A DNA stretch of 64,000 bases from Mycobacterium sp. MFM001 (GCF_003402475.1 NZ_BFAB01000001.1:372001-436000); one strand, 5' to 3'; shown: positions 23,248-31,812, numbered from the stretch's first letter. Notes: generated from the letters alone by a model not told the origin. Made by a program: numbers and translations.

Positions 23248-24617
23248 GAACCGGGTTCTGGGAGCAGATGTCGGCCGTCGAGCAGGACACGGACGCCGAT
23301 GCGGCCGGTAGGGGTTGTGTGGGGGGCCTCGATGACAACCGATGCGGCTACGGGAAGCGCAAGAAACTGCGTGACGAACGGCATCGATTCCGATAGGTCC
23401 CAGATGGTTTGCGACGACCACGTTCCGTGGTCATGGTCACGTCGGCAGCAAACCATCCAGCCGCATGAGTCCGGGTCGTCGCTCTCCGCGCGGCTGAGCA
23501 GCAGCGTGGGAATCGTCTCATTCACGCATTCGGCAACCGCCGCGCACTGATCCTCGGCGGGAAACGCCAGCCGTTTCGTCAGGCCGAGGCTGGCCGCCAC
23601 TTCTTTCTGATACCACAGGTCACGCAAGGTTAGCTCGACGTGTTCTTCCCACCGGTCGGCGTCGACGCGTTCTTGCAGTCCCAGCATCCCGTCGGCGCGA
23701 TCGACGACGCGCAGAGTCCGCCACCCGACCCGGATCGTCTGACCCGATGCGAAGCGTGTGCCCGCGGCAATGGAATCTTGCAGATCATCCAGTATCCACT
23801 GCACCAACGAATCCTGCGTCCCCGGTATCGGCGGTGTGGTGAGGCACGCGACGATATCGGGATGCCCGTGCCGATCGCCGATCGTCGTGCGATACAGGCC
23901 CTCGCCGAACCGGCCGATTGCAAAGTGCGCCTTAGGAAAAGCGTCCACGGATGCGGGTTGCGGACCGAAATACATCCCGTCGTCCGGGGTCAGCATCGTG
24001 TCTTTGTAGGCCACGTCGGCCACCACACCGCCGGCCGGGCCTACTCGACGGCGCTCAATAATAAGGCCGGTTTCTGGTGGCAGAGCAAGAAATTGGGTGA
24101 CAAATGGGAGTGCCACCGATAGCCGGAACAACTCCATAAAAGACCAGTCCGAGTGGTCGTGCTCATCTCCACAGCGGATCGCCCACCCACCGTGTTGCGG
24201 CGAGTCCGGGCCGAGCCGGTTGAGGATCAATGCCGAGGCGTCGAATACACAGGACTGGACGGCTGCGATGTGATCCTCCGCAACGGAGTCCGGTTCTTCC
24301 GGCAAGCCAAGTTTCGCGGCCGCGTCCACCTGCCACCACAAATCGCCGAGCGCCTGATCGACATGCTCCTGCCACACATCCTCGGCGACTCGCTCTTCAA
24401 GGCCGAGGGTGCCGTCACCGCGTTCGATCACCCGCAGCCCCCGCCAACCGATGCCGACTGACTGTCCGGCCACAAACCGAGTACCACCCGCCACCGCGTT
24501 CTGAAAGTGGTCCAAAATCCAGCCCACCGTGTTCGGCGTTGGTGGTTCGTCTTTGAAAACCAGCGTGAATTCCGGATGTCCGGAATCGGCGCACGTTGCG
24601 GTACGGAAGATCTGCAC
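23217..24617 (-). CDS. Internally duplicated protein, DUF2185/Imm33-like modules suspected
   Basis: The 466-residue protein consists of two repeats of about 220 residues. Each begins with a segment like GWRGLRVIERGDGTLGLEER or GWRTLRVVDRADGMLGLQER, continues with WEEHVELTLRDLWYQ-type text, and ends with GWAIRC or GWMVCC followed by SMPFVTQFLALPVAASVVIE or a close match. The second part of each repeat recalls DUF2185/Imm33 immunity-type domains, in which a Trp-containing strand precedes a PxIxxLLdxPvGsxFE segment; this is a tentative link. No toxin gene is adjacent. The start is GTG at 24617. Confidence 0.6.
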   Translation of the reverse strand: MQIFRTATCADSGHPEFTLVFKDEPPTPNTVGWILDHFQNAVAGGTRFVAGQSVGIGWRGLRVIERGDGTLGLEERVAEDVWQEHVDQALGDLWWQVDAAAKLGLPEEPDSVAEDHIAAVQSCVFDASALILNRLGPDSPQHGGWAIRCGDEHDHSDWSFMELFRLSVALPFVTQFLALPPETGLIIERRRVGPAGGVVADVAYKDTMLTPDDGMYFGPQPASVDAFPKAHFAIGRFGEGLYRTTIGDRHGHPDIVACLTTPPIPGTQDSLVQWILDDLQDSIAAGTRFASGQTIRVGWRTLRVVDRADGMLGLQERVDADRWEEHVELTLRDLWYQKEVAASLGLTKRLAFPAEDQCAAVAECVNETIPTLLLSRAESDDPDSCGWMVCCRRDHDHGTWSSQTIWDLSESMPFVTQFLALPVAASVVIEAPHTTPTGRIGVRVLLDGRHLLPEPGSYLSALNGSG

Positions 24618-24735
24618 CCGTCGTTTCTAGCAGTCCAGTCGACGCCTACGCCGGGCCGTTTATTGCTCCGGTGTCCGGGGGCTAGTGTGCTTGCGTCGGC
24701 CTCCGAACAAGCCGACAGAACGGTTGAGCACAGTC

Positions 24736-25767
24736 ATGACCGCAGCACCAGAAGCGTCGCCGATCGAATCGCGGGTCGGCCACTACTACCAGATGGACTA
24801 CCCCTACCTGGTGGGCCGCGAGAAAGTCCGCGAATACGCCCGCGCAGTGCAGGACTACCACCCCGCGCACTGGGATGTCGCCGCGGCCGCAGAACTCGGC
24901 TACTCGGGTCTGGTGGCGCCGCTGACGTTCACGTCAACCCCGGCCATGGCGTGCAATCGCCGCATGTTCGAGTCGGTGGTCGTCGGTTACGACACCTACA
25001 TGCAGACCGAGGAAGTCTTCGAGCAGCACCGCCCGATCGTGGCCGGCGACGAGCTGCAAATCGACGTCGAACTGTCGTCGGTGCGACGGATCGCCGGCCG
25101 CGACCTGATCACCGTGACCAACACGTTCACCGACACGGCCGGCGAGCGGGTGCACACGTTGCACACCACCGTCGTCGGCCTCACCGCCGAAGACGTCGAC
25201 CCGGCAATCAAGACCGCCGCGCAGAAGGCGATGATGCACGACGTCGACATCGACGCAATCGGCGACAACGATGAGGCCTACGAGAAGACGGTGCGCCCCG
25301 AAGGCGAGACCCGCATCGCCGACGGAGGGATGACGCGGACGCCGGGGACGCCGTCCTTCGATGAGGTGAAGGTCGGCGACGAGCTGCCGGTGCACCACAC
25401 CCGACTGTCCCGCGGCGACCTGGTGAACTATGCCGGCGTGGCCGGCGACGCCAACCCGATTCACTGGGACGAGGGGATCGCCAAACTCGCGGGGCTGCCC
25501 GATGTGATTGCGCACGGCATGCTGACGATGGGTCTGGGTGCCGGGTTTGTCTCCGCATGGTCGGGCGACCCCGGTGCGGTGACCCGCTACGCGGTGCGGT
25601 TGTCCGCGCCGGCGATCGTGTCGGCCGCCGAGGGTGCAGACATCGAGTTCAGCGGCCGGGTCAAGTCGCTGGATCCGGCAACCCGCTCCGGTGTCGTCAT
25701 CGTCGGCGCGAAGTCGGCTGGCCGGAAGATCTTCGGCTTGGCGACGGTGAACGTCCGCTTCCGCTGA
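24736..25767 (+). CDS. Fused (3R)-hydroxyacyl-ACP dehydratase (HadA/HadB-like)
   Basis: The 343-residue protein joins two hot-dog folds. Residues 1-150 are a MaoC_dehydrat_N/HadA-like half (YPYLVGREKVREYARAVQDY, then HPAHWD). Residues about 205-343 are the catalytic HadB/MaoC half with the hydratase-2 motif GVAGDANPIHWDE (Asp and His) and IAHGMLTMGLGAGF. It dehydrates (3R)-hydroxyacyl thioesters, as in FAS-II elongation or a polyketide-like pathway. In the main mycolate pathway the two halves are separate proteins (HadA, HadB), so this fused version probably serves another acyl chain. ATG 24736 has only a weak ribosome binding site. Confidence 0.85.
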   Translation: MTAAPEASPIESRVGHYYQMDYPYLVGREKVREYARAVQDYHPAHWDVAAAAELGYSGLVAPLTFTSTPAMACNRRMFESVVVGYDTYMQTEEVFEQHRPIVAGDELQIDVELSSVRRIAGRDLITVTNTFTDTAGERVHTLHTTVVGLTAEDVDPAIKTAAQKAMMHDVDIDAIGDNDEAYEKTVRPEGETRIADGGMTRTPGTPSFDEVKVGDELPVHHTRLSRGDLVNYAGVAGDANPIHWDEGIAKLAGLPDVIAHGMLTMGLGAGFVSAWSGDPGAVTRYAVRLSAPAIVSAAEGADIEFSGRVKSLDPATRSGVVIVGAKSAGRKIFGLATVNVRFR

Positions 25768-25821
25768 CCTGGAGGCGGGGGCGGTGTGGCGCCCAATCCG
25801 TTGGAACGCTAATTTCCTCAC

Positions 25822-26802
25822 GTGATGTCCTCAGCTGCTCGTGCAGTCGCGCGGTGGATCGCCCCTTTCCTGACGGTTGCGGCCGTTGCCGGTTTCGGTC
25901 TAGTGGCCGACCCGGCGATCCGCCTGGTCAGTAACGACAACCCGCTGGCCGGCAAGCCCTTGTACGTCGATCCCGCGTCGAAGGCCATGCGCGCCGCGCA
26001 AGGCGCCAATCCGCCGAGCCCGGAGCTGACGGCCATCGCGAACACGCCGCACGCGTACTGGATGGACCAGGCATCTAATCCTGGGGTGGACGCGAAGTAC
26101 ATCGCCGCGGCGCAGGCGGCCGGCGCCGTGCCGGTTCTGGCGCTGTATGGAATCCCGCATCGCGACTGTGGAAGCTTCGCTTCGGGCGGATTCGGGTCGG
26201 CCGCAAGCTACCGCGGGTGGATCGACGGCGTCGCATCCGCTATTGGCACTGGACCTGCGGCGGTCATCCTCGAACCCGATGCGTTGGCCATGGCCGACTG
26301 CTTGCCGGCCGACCAGCGCCAGGAGCGCTTCGAGCTGATCCACTATGCCGTCGACACCCTGACCCGCAACCCGGCCGCGGCCGTCTACGTCGACGCCGGT
26401 CACTCGCGCTGGATCAACGCCGACGAGATGGCCTCGAGGCTCAACCAGGTCGGCGTGGCGAAGGCGCGGGGTTTCAGCCTCAATACCGCGAACTTCTTCA
26501 GCACCGACGAGGAAATCGGTTACGGCGAAGCGATTTCGGGGCTGACCAACGGATCGAACTACGTGATCGACACGTCGCGCAACGGGGCCGGCCCCGCCGG
26601 CGGCGAACTCTATTGGTGTAACCCGACCGGCCGCGCCCTGGGTACCCCGCCGACCACGGCGACGGCGGGCGCGCACGCCGACGCCTATCTCTGGATCAAG
26701 CGCCCGGGTGAATCCGACGGGTCGTGCGGCCGTGGGGAACCCCGGGCAGGCACCTTCGTCAGCCAGTACGCGATCGATCTCGCCCGGAACGCCGGCCACT
26801 AG
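25822..26802 (+). CDS. celA1: Secreted glycoside hydrolase family 6 (endoglucanase-like)
   Basis: The 326-residue protein has a signal peptide (WIAPFLTVAAVAGFGLVAD) and a single GH6 domain. Visible GH6 elements are LYGIPHRDCGSFASGG, the catalytic-acid segment ILEPDALAMADC, YVDAGHSRWINADEMA, YVIDTSRNGAGPAGGE and the end signature YLWIKRPGESDGSCG. These inverting enzymes cut beta-1,4-glucans. No cellulose-binding module is present. It resembles M. tuberculosis CelA1 (Rv0062). The start is GTG 25822, with an ATG directly after it. Its stop is 1 bp from the stop of the convergent LLM gene. Confidence 0.9.
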   Translation: MMSSAARAVARWIAPFLTVAAVAGFGLVADPAIRLVSNDNPLAGKPLYVDPASKAMRAAQGANPPSPELTAIANTPHAYWMDQASNPGVDAKYIAAAQAAGAVPVLALYGIPHRDCGSFASGGFGSAASYRGWIDGVASAIGTGPAAVILEPDALAMADCLPADQRQERFELIHYAVDTLTRNPAAAVYVDAGHSRWINADEMASRLNQVGVAKARGFSLNTANFFSTDEEIGYGEAISGLTNGSNYVIDTSRNGAGPAGGELYWCNPTGRALGTPPTTATAGAHADAYLWIKRPGESDGSCGRGEPRAGTFVSQYAIDLARNAGH

Positions 26803-26803
26803 A

Positions 26804-27742
26804 TCACAGCTCGGCGGCGAGCCTCCATAGCGCATTGCGGTCGACGGATTCGGAGCGGTCAAGCGGGCTGATTATTACGTCGGTGGCACCTGCATCCTTA
26901 TACCGGCGTAACTGACGCGCTACATCTTCCTCCTTCCCTATCGCGGCAAGGTCGACGACACTGGCGAGGCCTTCGCGGGCGATCACGTTGCGGTACGAGG
27001 GGATGGCCTCATAGAAGCTCAACTGTTGCGCTGCAATGGTTCTCGCGCCCTCCAGGTCCTCCGACAACAACGTCGGCACCGCGGCGATGATGCGCGGCGC
27101 CGGGCGCCCCGCCTCGGCCGCAGCCTTCGTGATCGTCGGCACGATGAATTCGTTGAGAGTCCGGGGTCCTGCCAGATAGGGCAGTGTCCCGTCTGCCAGT
27201 TCGCCAGTGACTCGCAATGCCTTGGGGCCCATCGCTGCCACATACACCGGGATCGGGGTGCCCCCGGCCACCTGCACTGGCCAGCTGGGGCTGGCGCTGA
27301 GTTCGCTGCCGTGGAAGTCGACGCTGCCGGTGTTGAACACCGACCCGAGGATTGTCAGATGCTCGCGCAACCGTGAGATGGCATTGGGCCATGCGGTGCC
27401 GAAGGTCTGGCTTTCGATCTCGTGGCCACCCAAGCCGAGGCCGAGGCTGAAGTTGCCATGCGCCGCGGCCTGCGCCGTTTGCGCCAACGAGGCGACGATC
27501 AGCGGGTGGCGGGGGTTGACCGGCACCACCGAGGTACCCACGCGCAGCCCCGGCACCGCCGCGCCGATGAGCCCTGCGAGCGCGATTGCGTCGTAGTCCT
27601 GCTGCTGAGGCAACCACACCTGTCCAACACCTAGCTCGTGGGCTTGTCTGGCTTGGGCGATCGTGTCATCGACGAGATTGGGAGCATCAGGGCGGGCGAA
27701 GAGGATGATTCCGGTCGGCATAACCGCCATCAACGCACGCAA
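26804..27742 (-). CDS. LLM-class F420/flavin-dependent oxidoreductase
   Basis: The 312-residue TIM-barrel protein shows luciferase-like features: TIAQARQAHELGVGQVWLPQ, GLRVGTSVVPVNPRHPLIVA, FSLGLGLGGHE and GGTPIPVYVAAMGPKALRVT. In mycobacteria most proteins of this type use coenzyme F420. The substrate is unknown. The TTG at 27742 has AGGAAGGA at good spacing; ATG codons at 27730 and 27721 are in frame but lack one. The gene is divergent from the quinone oxidoreductase; the operators at 27821-27866 lie about 80 bp away and might influence it too. Confidence 0.88.
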   Translation of the reverse strand: MRALMAVMPTGIILFARPDAPNLVDDTIAQARQAHELGVGQVWLPQQQDYDAIALAGLIGAAVPGLRVGTSVVPVNPRHPLIVASLAQTAQAAAHGNFSLGLGLGGHEIESQTFGTAWPNAISRLREHLTILGSVFNTGSVDFHGSELSASPSWPVQVAGGTPIPVYVAAMGPKALRVTGELADGTLPYLAGPRTLNEFIVPTITKAAAEAGRPAPRIIAAVPTLLSEDLEGARTIAAQQLSFYEAIPSYRNVIAREGLASVVDLAAIGKEEDVARQLRRYKDAGATDVIISPLDRSESVDRNALWRLAAEL

Positions 27743-27820
27743 TCGGCCGGTCCTTCCTGATGAATCGTGGTGATCGAAAGTCCGTCCCGACTGCGACTGG
27801 CACGGTCGCGCCGCCCGGCG

Positions 27821-27866
27821 ATGTTGACAATGCTCACAACCTCACTAATGTGAGCAGCGTATACAT
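27821..27866 (+). promoter_or_regulatory. Promoter with two TetR operators before the quinone oxidoreductase
   Basis: TTGACA (27824-27829) and TAATGT (27846-27851) form a SigA-like promoter with a 16-bp spacer. Two 19-bp operator copies overlap it: ATGTTGACAATGCTCACAA at 27821-27839 and, in the opposite orientation, ATGTGAGCAGCGTATACAT at 27848-27866. The consensus over all seven copies in this locus is RTGTNNRCANTGCTCACAT. Confidence 0.72.
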
Positions 27867-27888
27867 TCGACCCGGCGAAGGGAACAGC

Positions 27889-28881
27889 ATGTACGCGATC
27901 GCGCTCGACGGATATGGGGGCCCCGAGGTGATGGCGTGGGCGCAGGTGGACGACTTGCCCGCGCCTGGGCCGGGCGAGGTTGCCATCGATGTGGCGGCGG
28001 CAGGGGTCAACCGTGCCGATGTGATGCAACGCCAAGGGTTTTACCCGCCACCGCCCGGCGCCAGTGAGATCCTCGGCCTCGAGGTTTCCGGTGTCATCGC
28101 CGAGGTGGGTGCCGACGTCGGCGATTGGCGGCCCGGTGATGCGGTCTGCGCCCTGTTGTCGGGCGGTGGTTATGCCGAACGGGTGAACGTGGCGGCCACT
28201 CAGCTGCTGCCGGTGCCCGAAGGCGTGAGCCTGACCGCGGCGGCGGCACTGCCGGAGGCCGCGGCCACCGTGTGGTCGAACCTGGTGATGACCGCGGGTC
28301 TGCGCAGCGGACAGGTGGCCCTCATTCACGGCGGCGGCAGCGGCATCGGCACGCACGCCATCCAGGTGGGCCGTGCCCTCGGCGCCCACGTAGCGGTCAC
28401 CGCGGGATCGCAGTACAAGTTGGATCGTTGTAGGGAACTCGGCGCGCAGACGTTAATCAATTACCACGAACAGGATTTCGCGAAGGTCGTGACCGATCAG
28501 CTCGGCGGCGCGAACGCCATCCTTGACATCATGGGCGGCAGTTATCTGCAACGCAACGTCGAGGCACTGGCCGAGGACGGGCACCTGACGATCATCGCGC
28601 TGCAGGGCGGAGCCACCGCGGAGCTGAACCTCGGACTACTGCTGTTCAAGCGGGGTTCGGTACACGTGACCAATCTGCGCCGCCGGCCCCAGGATGGCCC
28701 GGGGTCCAAGGCGGAGGTCATTTCCGCACTGCGGCAAGGCTTGTGGCCATTAATTTCCGACGGCGCCGTCGTGCCGGTGGTTTCCGCCGAAGTGCCGATC
28801 ACCGATGCCGGCGAGGCGCACACGTTGCTGGACTCGCCGAAGACCATCGGCAAGGTGGTGCTGACGGTGGGTCAGCCCTAG
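27889..28881 (+). CDS. NAD(P)H:quinone oxidoreductase, zinc-free MDR family
   Basis: The 330-residue protein is a medium-chain reductase: GYGGPEVMAWAQVDDLPAPG at the start, the QOR signature GVNRADVMQRQGFYPPPPGA, and the nucleotide loop IHGGGSGIGTHAIQ. Structural-zinc cysteines are absent. It resembles the NAD(P)H-dependent quinone reductase/PIG3-like branch, which reduces quinones or enones. ATG at 27889 follows GAAGGG and agrees with the promoter and operators. A longer in-frame reading would run through the operators and is rejected. It converges with the TetR gene, overlapping by 4 bp. Confidence 0.9.
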   Translation: MYAIALDGYGGPEVMAWAQVDDLPAPGPGEVAIDVAAAGVNRADVMQRQGFYPPPPGASEILGLEVSGVIAEVGADVGDWRPGDAVCALLSGGGYAERVNVAATQLLPVPEGVSLTAAAALPEAAATVWSNLVMTAGLRSGQVALIHGGGSGIGTHAIQVGRALGAHVAVTAGSQYKLDRCRELGAQTLINYHEQDFAKVVTDQLGGANAILDIMGGSYLQRNVEALAEDGHLTIIALQGGATAELNLGLLLFKRGSVHVTNLRRRPQDGPGSKAEVISALRQGLWPLISDGAVVPVVSAEVPITDAGEAHTLLDSPKTIGKVVLTVGQP

Positions 28882-29498
28882 CGGCGGGACGGGCGGCTTG
28901 CTCTGCGTTTCGGCGCGGCGTCAGCCGGTGCCTGCAGCATTGCGCGCACCGCTGCTCGGACCCTGTGGGAGACTGCCCGCTTGGAGGAGGCTTCCAGCTT
29001 GCCGTCGAGGTGCAAAAACGCCAGGCCGTGAACCAACGCCCACGACGCTGTCGACATCGCGTCTGGATCAGCATCTGGAAATGCGTGCTGCACAATGGTT
29101 TTGAGGTAGTCGTGGATCGCCTCCACCGCCGCTGCCCGGTCGGGGGCGTTGGGGTCGCAAGGCTCACCGAACATGACCTGGAAAAGCCCCGGTCGCGTCA
29201 GCGCAAACTGCACGTAGGCCACCGCGATGTCGGCGAAGTCGTCGGCCGAATTCGGCGCGGGATGCGCCTTCACCAACGCTTCGCCCAGTTCGCGGTAACC
29301 CACCGCAGCCACGGCCGACAACAGCTCGTCGCGTCCGGCGAAATGGCGATAGGGCGCAGAGGGTGACACTCCGGCGCGACGCGCCACCTCGCGTAACGAC
29401 AGCTCTGCCGCCCCGCCCTCCTCGAGAAGGTCAATGGCGGCACGCACCAGGGCAGCGGGGAGATCGCCATGGTGATAGCGCGTGGACGACGCGGGCAT
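28878..29498 (-). CDS. TetR-family regulator (WHG-domain type) of a local regulon
   Basis: The 206-residue protein has the N-terminal HTH SLREVARRAGVSPSAPYRHF, preceded by the characteristic RYHHGDLPAALVRAA of WHG-domain TetR proteins. The C-terminal helical ligand pocket contains LTRPGLFQVMFG. Two operator copies (29514-29532 and 29540-29558) lie in its own promoter. Five more are found before the three neighbouring units, so it is very probably their repressor and autoregulates. The inducer may be an electrophilic carbonyl or quinone, judged only from the target genes. ATG 29498 is used; a longer reading would enter the operator. Confidence 0.9.
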   Translation of the reverse strand: MPASSTRYHHGDLPAALVRAAIDLLEEGGAAELSLREVARRAGVSPSAPYRHFAGRDELLSAVAAVGYRELGEALVKAHPAPNSADDFADIAVAYVQFALTRPGLFQVMFGEPCDPNAPDRAAAVEAIHDYLKTIVQHAFPDADPDAMSTASWALVHGLAFLHLDGKLEASSKRAVSHRVRAAVRAMLQAPADAAPKRRASRPSRR

Positions 29499-29513
29499 AT
29501 CTGAACCTACCGA

Positions 29514-29558
29514 GTGTGGACAATGCTTACATTGCCATGATGTTAGCACTGCTCATTA
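29514..29558 (-). promoter_or_regulatory. Two operators in the TetR gene promoter
   Basis: GTGTGGACAATGCTTACAT (29514-29532) and ATGTTAGCACTGCTCATTA (29540-29558) match the local 19-bp consensus at most positions. They sit 15-60 bp before the TetR start on the minus strand, as expected for autoregulation. Confidence 0.62.
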
Positions 29559-29571
29559 ATGGTGGCCGCCA

Positions 29572-29615
29572 TTGACTCCGCCACTATCGGTCGCTAATGT
29601 GAGCGGTGTACACAT
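29572..29615 (+). promoter_or_regulatory. Promoter and operator before the DJ-1/PfpI gene
   Basis: TTGACT (29572-29577) and TAATGT (29595-29600) are spaced by 17 bp, a SigA-like promoter. The operator ATGTGAGCGGTGTACACAT (29597-29615) overlaps the -10 box, 15 bp before the ATG. The arrangement mirrors that at 27821-27866. Confidence 0.7.
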
Positions 29616-29630
29616 TGGAGGAACTGCGTC

Positions 29631-30338
29631 ATGACAAAGGTTTTGATGGTGATCTCAGCGGCCGATCGTTGGACACTCAACGACGGCACCGTGCATCCCT
29701 CGGGATATTGGGCCGAAGAGGTGGCCATGCCCTACCGCATCTTCTCGGAGGCCGGCTGGGACATCACCGTCGCCACGCCCGGTGGCAAGGCTCCCACGCT
29801 GGATCAACTAAGTCTCGGGATCTCCGGCGGAATGCCGTGGACGCGCCGCAAAGTCCAGCGCTACCTGGACCGCATCTCCGACGTGCTCGACCACCCCGTA
29901 TCGCTGGACACTGTCGATCCAGACGACTTCGACCTGATTTTCTACCCCGGCGGGCATGGCCCGATGGAAGATCTCGCCTACGACAAGACTTCTGGTGCAT
30001 TGCTGGCCAAACGCTTGGCCTCCGGCCGGCCGCTGGCTCTGCTGTGTCACGCGCCTGCGGCGATTCTGGCGGCGACCGGACCCGATGGCAGGTCGCCGTT
30101 CGTCGGCCGCAAGATGACCGGGCTGTCCAATCGAGAGGAGCTCCTGAATCGCTTCGCCAAGAAGGCGCCGTGGCTGCTGGAGGACAAGCTGAAGGACGCC
30201 GGTGTGGGCTACTCCAAGGGTTTTCCATTGCGGCCTCACGTGGTGGTCGACGGGAACCTCTACACCGGGCAGAATCCGCAATCTTCGGAGAAGCTCGCGC
30301 AGCGCCTTGTGACCGACATTGTCGCCGCCGCCGCGTGA
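29631..30338 (+). CDS. DJ-1/PfpI (Hsp31-like) family protein
   Basis: The 235-residue protein has the class I glutamine-amidotransferase-like fold. GYWAEEVAMPYRIF provides the elbow Glu (near residue 29), FYPGGHGPMEDL is a conserved turn, and LALLCHAPAAIL carries the nucleophile Cys139 followed by His140. Hsp31-type members act as glutathione-independent glyoxalases (methylglyoxal to lactate) or protein deglycases. The long insertion around residues 60-95 is typical of the larger Hsp31-type proteins. GGAGGA precedes the ATG. Regulation by the neighbouring TetR protein is strongly suggested by the operator at 29597-29615. Confidence 0.88.
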   Translation: MTKVLMVISAADRWTLNDGTVHPSGYWAEEVAMPYRIFSEAGWDITVATPGGKAPTLDQLSLGISGGMPWTRRKVQRYLDRISDVLDHPVSLDTVDPDDFDLIFYPGGHGPMEDLAYDKTSGALLAKRLASGRPLALLCHAPAAILAATGPDGRSPFVGRKMTGLSNREELLNRFAKKAPWLLEDKLKDAGVGYSKGFPLRPHVVVDGNLYTGQNPQSSEKLAQRLVTDIVAAAA

Positions 30339-30356
30339 CGACCGACACTGGCCGCG

Positions 30357-30409
30357 GTGTTGACAGTGCTCACATCGCCGGGCTAGCTTGATGTGAGCAG
30401 TGCATACAT
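30357..30409 (+). promoter_or_regulatory. Promoter with two operators before the acetoacetate decarboxylase-like gene
   Basis: GTGTTGACAGTGCTCACAT (30357-30375) and, inverted, ATGTGAGCAGTGCATACAT (30391-30409) match the local consensus closely. TTGACA (30360-30365) with TAGCTT (30384-30389), spacer 18 bp, is a plausible SigA-type promoter between and overlapping them. Confidence 0.7.
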
Positions 30410-30422
30410 TGGAGGTTGCCGC

Positions 30423-31349
30423 GTGTCGTCAAGCCAGCAGGACACCGTCAAGGTCGAGTTGGGCGGACACGTGGTCGCGGTACCGAAAGGCGGCCTGTAC
30501 GACAGGTATCGGATGCAGACCGATCTCGACGAAGTGGCTCGCGACCCTCGGGTCCCCAGCGTCGACTTCTTCCGCAAGCTGTCCAAGACCAAGGTCGACT
30601 CGCCGATCGGTCCCACCTTCACGCCGAATTTCTACTACCGCATGTCCTCAACGCGGTTGACGATCCTGGCCCGCTCGGGCGCGATCCGTGCCCGTCTGCC
30701 CAAAGAGTTGGCTCCGCTGGAGGTCGCGCCGGGGTTGGGGCTGATTTCGGTGATTTTCTTCCGCTATGACGTGTGCGACATCGACTTCTACACCGAGGCC
30801 GCCGTCGGCGCAGCGGTGCGACCAGCGCGCCACGGCGGGTCCGGCTTTTTCGACCTGGTCACCGGCCTCGGCAACGACCACCTGCATTCCTATGTGTTCT
30901 CGCTGCCGGTGAACACTGAGATCGCGCAGGTGCGCGGCCACGACGGCTACGGCTTCCCTAAATGGGTCACCGAGATCGACGTCGACATCGACGCCGACCG
31001 CACTACCGCACGGGTGGTCAACGACGCCGGCGGCACCGACCTGGCGCTCTCGGCGCCCACACCCGCCCAGACCCGTTTTCCCACCGGTGAGCGGGTGTCG
31101 TCGTTGACGTCGTATACGTCGATCAACGGCGCCTGGCATTCCACCTTCAGCCAGACCAATGTGCTGTCGGCCGGGACGGCGCGATTCCCTCGCCACCTCG
31201 ACCTGCAGACCGGGACCGGGCGGATGTCTGACGACCTGCGATCACTGCGGCCGCTCAGGACGATTCAGCTCGACGTCATTACCGAAGGGCAGCTCGCGCT
31301 GCACATGCCGGTGCCCACCTCGATGCCGAACACGCCATCGAGCTCGTGA
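30423..31349 (+). CDS. Acetoacetate decarboxylase-like protein
   Basis: The 308-residue protein has an acetoacetate-decarboxylase fold. GHDGYGFPKWVTEIDVDI contains Lys180 in the GFPK motif, where the family's Schiff-base lysine sits. Bacterial ADC-like proteins decarboxylate beta-keto acids or catalyse aldol-type and dehydration steps on carbonyl substrates. The N-terminal 60 residues (DTVKVELGGHVVAVPKGG) are an extension compared with classical ADC. GTG at 30423 follows GGAGG after the operators. The Ddn-like gene is 22 bp downstream and likely in the same operon. Confidence 0.85.
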   Translation: MSSSQQDTVKVELGGHVVAVPKGGLYDRYRMQTDLDEVARDPRVPSVDFFRKLSKTKVDSPIGPTFTPNFYYRMSSTRLTILARSGAIRARLPKELAPLEVAPGLGLISVIFFRYDVCDIDFYTEAAVGAAVRPARHGGSGFFDLVTGLGNDHLHSYVFSLPVNTEIAQVRGHDGYGFPKWVTEIDVDIDADRTTARVVNDAGGTDLALSAPTPAQTRFPTGERVSSLTSYTSINGAWHSTFSQTNVLSAGTARFPRHLDLQTGTGRMSDDLRSLRPLRTIQLDVITEGQLALHMPVPTSMPNTPSSS

Positions 31350-31371
31350 ATCGCATTCAAAGGAGCATTCG

Positions 31372-31812
31372 ATGAATAGCTACGCACTGAAGGATGCCAG
31401 CGCCAAATTGATGAACCGCGCGCACCGGTTGATCCTCACTGTCAGCGGAAACAGGTTGTTGGCCAACCCGTTTGGGATGCCCGTGGTGGAGCTCCATACT
31501 ACTGGTCGGAAGTCCGGACTTCCCCGGTCTTGCTATCTGACCACCCCCGTTCATGATTCGGATCGGGTGGTGCTCGTGGCGTCGAAGGGTGGCGATGACC
31601 GCAACCCCGACTGGTACCGGAATCTTCAGGCGCATCCCGACGCCGAGCTGGTGGTCGACGGAACCCGGCGAAAGGTTCACGCCCGCACCGCAACCGCTCA
31701 AGAGAGAGCTGAGCTGTGGCCGAAGATTGTTGCGGCGTACAAGGGATATGCGGATTACCAAACCCGGACCAGCCGTGAGATACCCGTGGTTATCTGCGAG
31801 CCGCGGAGTTGA
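31372..31812 (+). CDS. Deazaflavin (F420)-dependent nitroreductase-like protein (Ddn family)
   Basis: The 146-residue split-barrel protein contains VVELHTTGRKSGLPRSCYLT, VVLVASKGGDDRNPDWYRNL and ELVVDGTRRKVHARTA, the signature of the FDOR/Ddn family (F420H2-dependent quinone or nitro reductases at the membrane). AAAGGAG precedes the ATG. Following the ADC-like gene and lying in a locus with a quinone oxidoreductase, it probably belongs to the same TetR-controlled carbonyl/quinone response. In M. tuberculosis, Ddn activates nitroimidazoles and reduces menaquinone. This paralogue's substrate is unknown. Confidence 0.88.
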   Translation: MNSYALKDASAKLMNRAHRLILTVSGNRLLANPFGMPVVELHTTGRKSGLPRSCYLTTPVHDSDRVVLVASKGGDDRNPDWYRNLQAHPDAELVVDGTRRKVHARTATAQERAELWPKIVAAYKGYADYQTRTSREIPVVICEPRS

